From the NCBI RefSeq assembly GCF_030758975.1, contig NZ_CP132359.1, forward strand, positions 3,617,283 to 3,681,282: DNA of 64,000 nt, given 5' to 3'. Positions 61,463 to 64,000 of this stretch are shown in pieces (positions within the stretch are counted from its first letter, which is position 1; each line of letters opens with the position of its first letter). Under the pieces are notes generated by a model. That model made no database searches. It saw nothing but the letters and a program-made list of their open reading frames with translations, and was not told where the DNA came from. This DNA is from Bosea beijingensis (GTDB lineage Bacteria; Pseudomonadota; Alphaproteobacteria; Rhizobiales; Beijerinckiaceae). A program made the translations under genes and the position numbers.

Positions 61463-62893
61463 TCAGCCCGCGACGCCCTCCTGGCGCGCGAAGGCCAGCA
61501 GAGCCTTCTCGAAAGCCTCCATCGGCGGGTAGGTGATGCCGGCGCCGATCATGCCGATGCCGGCTTCCTTGTGGGCGATCGCGGTGTTGATGACGGGCAT
61601 GATGCCGGTCTGCAGCACCTTGCGCATGTCGATGCCGGTCGGCACGCCCTTGAAGTTGAGCAGGGGCACCGTGACGTTCGGGTTCTCGGCCGTGGTGATC
61701 TCGGCCATCCGGACCGAGAAGCCGATGGCCTCGTCGACCGTGCCGCCGACCAGCGGCACGATGGCCGGCGCCGCCGCCATGGCGAAGCCGCCGATGCCAT
61801 AGGTCTCGGTGATCGCGCTGTCGCCGATATCGAGCCCGGAATCCTCCGGCTTGTAGCCGGCGAACATCGGGCCGATGACCTTCTGCGCCGGGCCGGTGAA
61901 CCAGGTGAAGCCAGGCACGCCGCTGATGCGGATGCCGAATTCGACGCCGTTGCGGCACATCGTCGTCAGGATCGTCGAATGCGGCACGTCATGGGCGGCA
62001 TCGAGCGCGCATTTGCACATCGCCATCCAGGTCGGGCCGGAGAAATAGTCGCTGCTGGCGACGAAATCGAAGACCTCGCGCTTCTGGGCCGTCGTGAACG
62101 ACGTCTCCAGGATGAAGGGCGCGAGCTTCTGGATCAGGATGGTCGTGCCGGCCACGTTGCGGTTATGGCACTCGTCGCCCATGTGCAGCGCCTGCGAGAG
62201 CAGCAGGCGCAGGTCGATCTCGCCGGCGATCTGCATGGCTTCGCGCAGGATCGGGCCGAGCACGTCGCGCATCCAGTTCAGCCGGGCGATGACGGTCTCG
62301 TCATTGGCGCCCATGCGCAGGATCTTGGAGAGCTGCTCGCTGAGATTGGTGTAGGCGACGTTGCCATAGGTCTTGTTCTTGACGATGTGCATGAACATCG
62401 AGGCCGAGGTCACGCCCGCCATCGAGCCCACGCAGTTATGCTCGTGACAAGGCGAGAAGGTGATCTCGCCCGACGCCGCGAGCGCCGCCGCCTCCTCAAG
62501 GTTCTTGGCCAGGCCCTCGAAGACCAGCGCACCGGTGACCGCGCCCTTCATCGGGCCGGACATCCGCTCCCAGGTGATCGGGGGGCCGGCATGCAGGATG
62601 GTCTTCTTGGTCATGCCGGGCACGACGTCGAGCGCCGGGCCGAAGCCGACCAGCACGGGCTGCGACTTCAGGATGCGCTCGACGGCCTCCTCATTGGCCT
62701 TCTCGATGCGTGCCGCGATCTCAGGACGCGCCAGGGCTTCGAGCGCGTCGATCAGCTCGGGCTTGCCACCGGCCGGCGGGCGCCAGTCGAGATGGACGGC
62801 GCTGCCGCCCTGCTTCTCGATGTCGTCCTTGAACATTTCGAGGCCGACATTGATGACGCTGACCTTGCTGAACAGGTCGTTGATGCTGGACAT
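61463..62893 (-). CDS. allG: DUF1116 protein (AllG/YlbE-like, oxamate carbamoyltransferase subunit)
   Basis: A 476-residue soluble protein of the DUF1116 family (YlbE/YahG). Recognisable blocks are GPALDVVPGMTKKTILHAGPPI, FSPCHEHNCVGSMAG and NRNVAGTTILIQKLAP. In E. coli this family was assigned as AllG, which with FdrA (AllF) and the DUF2877 protein (AllH) forms oxamate carbamoyltransferase, converting oxalurate and phosphate to oxamate and carbamoyl phosphate. It begins 2 bases after the fdrA stop with AAGGAG, so coupling is tight. No AllH is visible here. Confidence 0.88.
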   Translation of the reverse strand: MSSINDLFSKVSVINVGLEMFKDDIEKQGGSAVHLDWRPPAGGKPELIDALEALARPEIAARIEKANEEAVERILKSQPVLVGFGPALDVVPGMTKKTILHAGPPITWERMSGPMKGAVTGALVFEGLAKNLEEAAALAASGEITFSPCHEHNCVGSMAGVTSASMFMHIVKNKTYGNVAYTNLSEQLSKILRMGANDETVIARLNWMRDVLGPILREAMQIAGEIDLRLLLSQALHMGDECHNRNVAGTTILIQKLAPFILETSFTTAQKREVFDFVASSDYFSGPTWMAMCKCALDAAHDVPHSTILTTMCRNGVEFGIRISGVPGFTWFTGPAQKVIGPMFAGYKPEDSGLDIGDSAITETYGIGGFAMAAAPAIVPLVGGTVDEAIGFSVRMAEITTAENPNVTVPLLNFKGVPTGIDMRKVLQTGIMPVINTAIAHKEAGIGMIGAGITYPPMEAFEKALLAFARQEGVAG

Positions 62894-62895
62894 GA

Positions 62896-64000
62896 TCAGT
62901 TCTCCTTGGAGACGAAACCGCGCGCCAGCAGACCGGCATTGGTGCAGCTGCTGGCGATGGTGACGCCGACTTCCGAAAGCTTGGCCGTCTGCTCGGCGAG
63001 CGACTGGCTGTCGAGATCCGTGCCGAGGACATAGCCGAGGATCTCGAGGTGACGGCCCTCGGCGGCCGCGATCTGCTTGGCCTCGACGAGGGCGGGGATC
63101 ATCACGCCGGCCGGGTCTTCATGGGCGCCGTAGCCGAGGATGAAGTCGAGCACGATGACGCCGACCGAGGGGTCGCGCGCCTCCTGCACCAATCGCGCGA
63201 GGCGCTGGGAGGGATCGATCATCGGGTGCGGCCGGCCGCGGGTGAAGTCGTCGTCGCCGAAATCGATGAAGGTATGCTCGATGCTGGTGGAGACGTCCTT
63301 CAGCTTGCGCGCCGGGTCCTTGGCGATGTTGCTGTAGACGTTGTCGTAGCTTTCCTTGGCGATCAGCATCATCTCCTCGCAGAGCGTGCCGCCGCAAAGC
63401 AAGGCGCGGATATAGCGCTGCTCGGGCTTCAGCTTGGCACGGGTCTCGGCGATCAATGGCAGGTTGAGCGCCCGCTTGTTGATCTCCTCTTCCTTCTTCC
63501 CGCCGATGATGACCGCCTTGAGTGCGGCCTCCTTGGTGGTCTTGCCGAATTGCAGGCCGGCCTTGGTGACGGCCTCCTCGGAGCCGCCGAGCAGGCAGGC
63601 GACGACCGGCTTGCCGCAGGAAGCGGCCGCCGCCAGCACCTTGTCCTGCACCGACTTCGCCGGAGGCTTGGAGACCAGCACGATCACCTCGGTCGCCGGG
63701 TCGCGGGCGAGCGCGTTGATGCCGTCGATCATCATGATGCCGCCGACCTTCTCGTTGAGGTCGCGCCCGCCAGTGCCGATGATCTGGGTGATGCCGCCGC
63801 CGAAATCATGGATGCGGGCCGCGACCTCCTGGCTGCCGGTGCCGGAGGCGCCGACGATGCCGATATTGCCAGCGCGCACCGCGTTGGCGAAGCACAGGCC
63901 GACACCGCCGATATAGGCGGTGCCACAATCCGGCCCCATCATCAGCAGGCCCTTGTCATGGGCGAGCGTCTTGAGGGCGACCTCATCCTCGATCGAGACG
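62896..64000 (-). CDS. fdrA: FdrA-family protein (AllF-like), N-terminus off the window
   Basis: The frame is open from the right edge (partial codon at 64000) to the stop at 62896; about 368 residues are visible. The text reads VSIEDEVALKTLAHDKGLL and MMGPDCGTAYIGG, then the CoA-ligase/succinyl-CoA-synthetase-like Rossmann block NIGIVGASGTGSQEV and a second domain with LIAKESYD. FdrA was first seen as a suppressor of FtsH-related defects and later assigned to the oxamate carbamoyltransferase complex. First visible gene of the operon; the true start lies beyond 64000. Confidence 0.9.
   Translation of the reverse strand, partial: VSIEDEVALKTLAHDKGLLMMGPDCGTAYIGGVGLCFANAVRAGNIGIVGASGTGSQEVAARIHDFGGGITQIIGTGGRDLNEKVGGIMMIDGINALARDPATEVIVLVSKPPAKSVQDKVLAAAASCGKPVVACLLGGSEEAVTKAGLQFGKTTKEAALKAVIIGGKKEEEINKRALNLPLIAETRAKLKPEQRYIRALLCGGTLCEEMMLIAKESYDNVYSNIAKDPARKLKDVSTSIEHTFIDFGDDDFTRGRPHPMIDPSQRLARLVQEARDPSVGVIVLDFILGYGAHEDPAGVMIPALVEAKQIAAAEGRHLEILGYVLGTDLDSQSLAEQTAKLSEVGVTIASSCTNAGLLARGFVSKEN

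Noticed and set aside
61571..63034. 487-codon plus-strand frame opposite the DUF1116 gene
   Set aside because: Antisense shadow; it crosses the tight fdrA-allG junction and has Arg/His/Asp-rich composition.

Overview
The window is GC-rich chromosomal DNA, densely coded on both strands with short intergenic gaps. The gene set points to an alphaproteobacterium of the Hyphomicrobiales (Rhizobiales): an Irr-type iron regulator with a Cys-Pro heme motif and ICE-like operators, IalB and AprI/Inh envelope proteins, a two-domain cold-shock protein, AapJQM-type amino-acid transport genes and many peptide/amine catabolic genes. A Bosea-like soil bacterium would fit, but the genus is a guess. No rRNA, tRNA, CRISPR array, phage gene or transposase was recognised. 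Functions below come from reading motifs, not from database searches.

Layout. 1-15.6 kb is mostly housekeeping and stress: a DUF2235 hydrolase (cut by the left edge), acetyl-CoA synthetase, an Inh-domain lipoprotein, a GNAT enzyme, a double cold-shock protein, an iron-storage block (irr-bfd operon followed by bfr, each promoter with an Irr-box-like palindrome), an EmrAB-type efflux pair controlled by a divergent TetR with two operators, a DMT exporter, asd, and two unknown exported proteins. 15.6-20.7 kb holds an AceE/transketolase-like ThDP enzyme, IalB and an M20 amidohydrolase. 21-26.7 kb is an amino-acid locus: two related fold-type I aminotransferases, an ornithine-cyclodeaminase-family dehydrogenase, a DauR-like regulator and an argininosuccinate lyase, with the same GTCCAA/TTGGAC motif in both outer promoters. 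27-31 kb carries a three-domain kinase/M23 peptidase/class III aminotransferase fusion followed by a LysR regulator.

31-41.8 kb is one long minus-strand run for peptide scavenging: iminopeptidase, S9 peptidase, M20 amidohydrolase, a complete DppABCDF-type ABC transporter and a serine hydrolase. 41.9-47.5 kb is an Aap-type amino-acid transporter (binding protein and two permeases, no ATPase) with a GntR regulator, bracketed by two small CX5R tyrosine-phosphatase-like genes; both transporter promoters contain the core GCTGTAyACAGC, and one copy is extended into a 36-bp perfect palindrome covering the start codon. 47.8-54.9 kb holds an AtzE-like amidase with an AtzH-like partner, then an amine/omega-amino-acid block (two class III aminotransferases, a nitrilase-superfamily amidase, an AhpD-like protein) next to a PuuR-like regulator. 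55.2-64 kb holds a second peptide/opine-type ABC set (binding protein and two permeases, no ATPase) with a cytosine-deaminase-like amidohydrolase, facing a carbamate kinase / DUF1116 (AllG-like) / FdrA (AllF-like) operon that runs off the right edge, suggesting carbamoyl-phosphate-yielding breakdown of a ureide or cyclic amide.

Three families of intergenic inverted repeats lie between operons, two of them with two copies each in the window. The strongest candidates for undescribed biology are the phosphatase-flanked Aap locus with its start-codon palindrome, the dual-aminotransferase/DauR-like regulon, and the FdrA/AllG/carbamate-kinase locus without a visible AllH.
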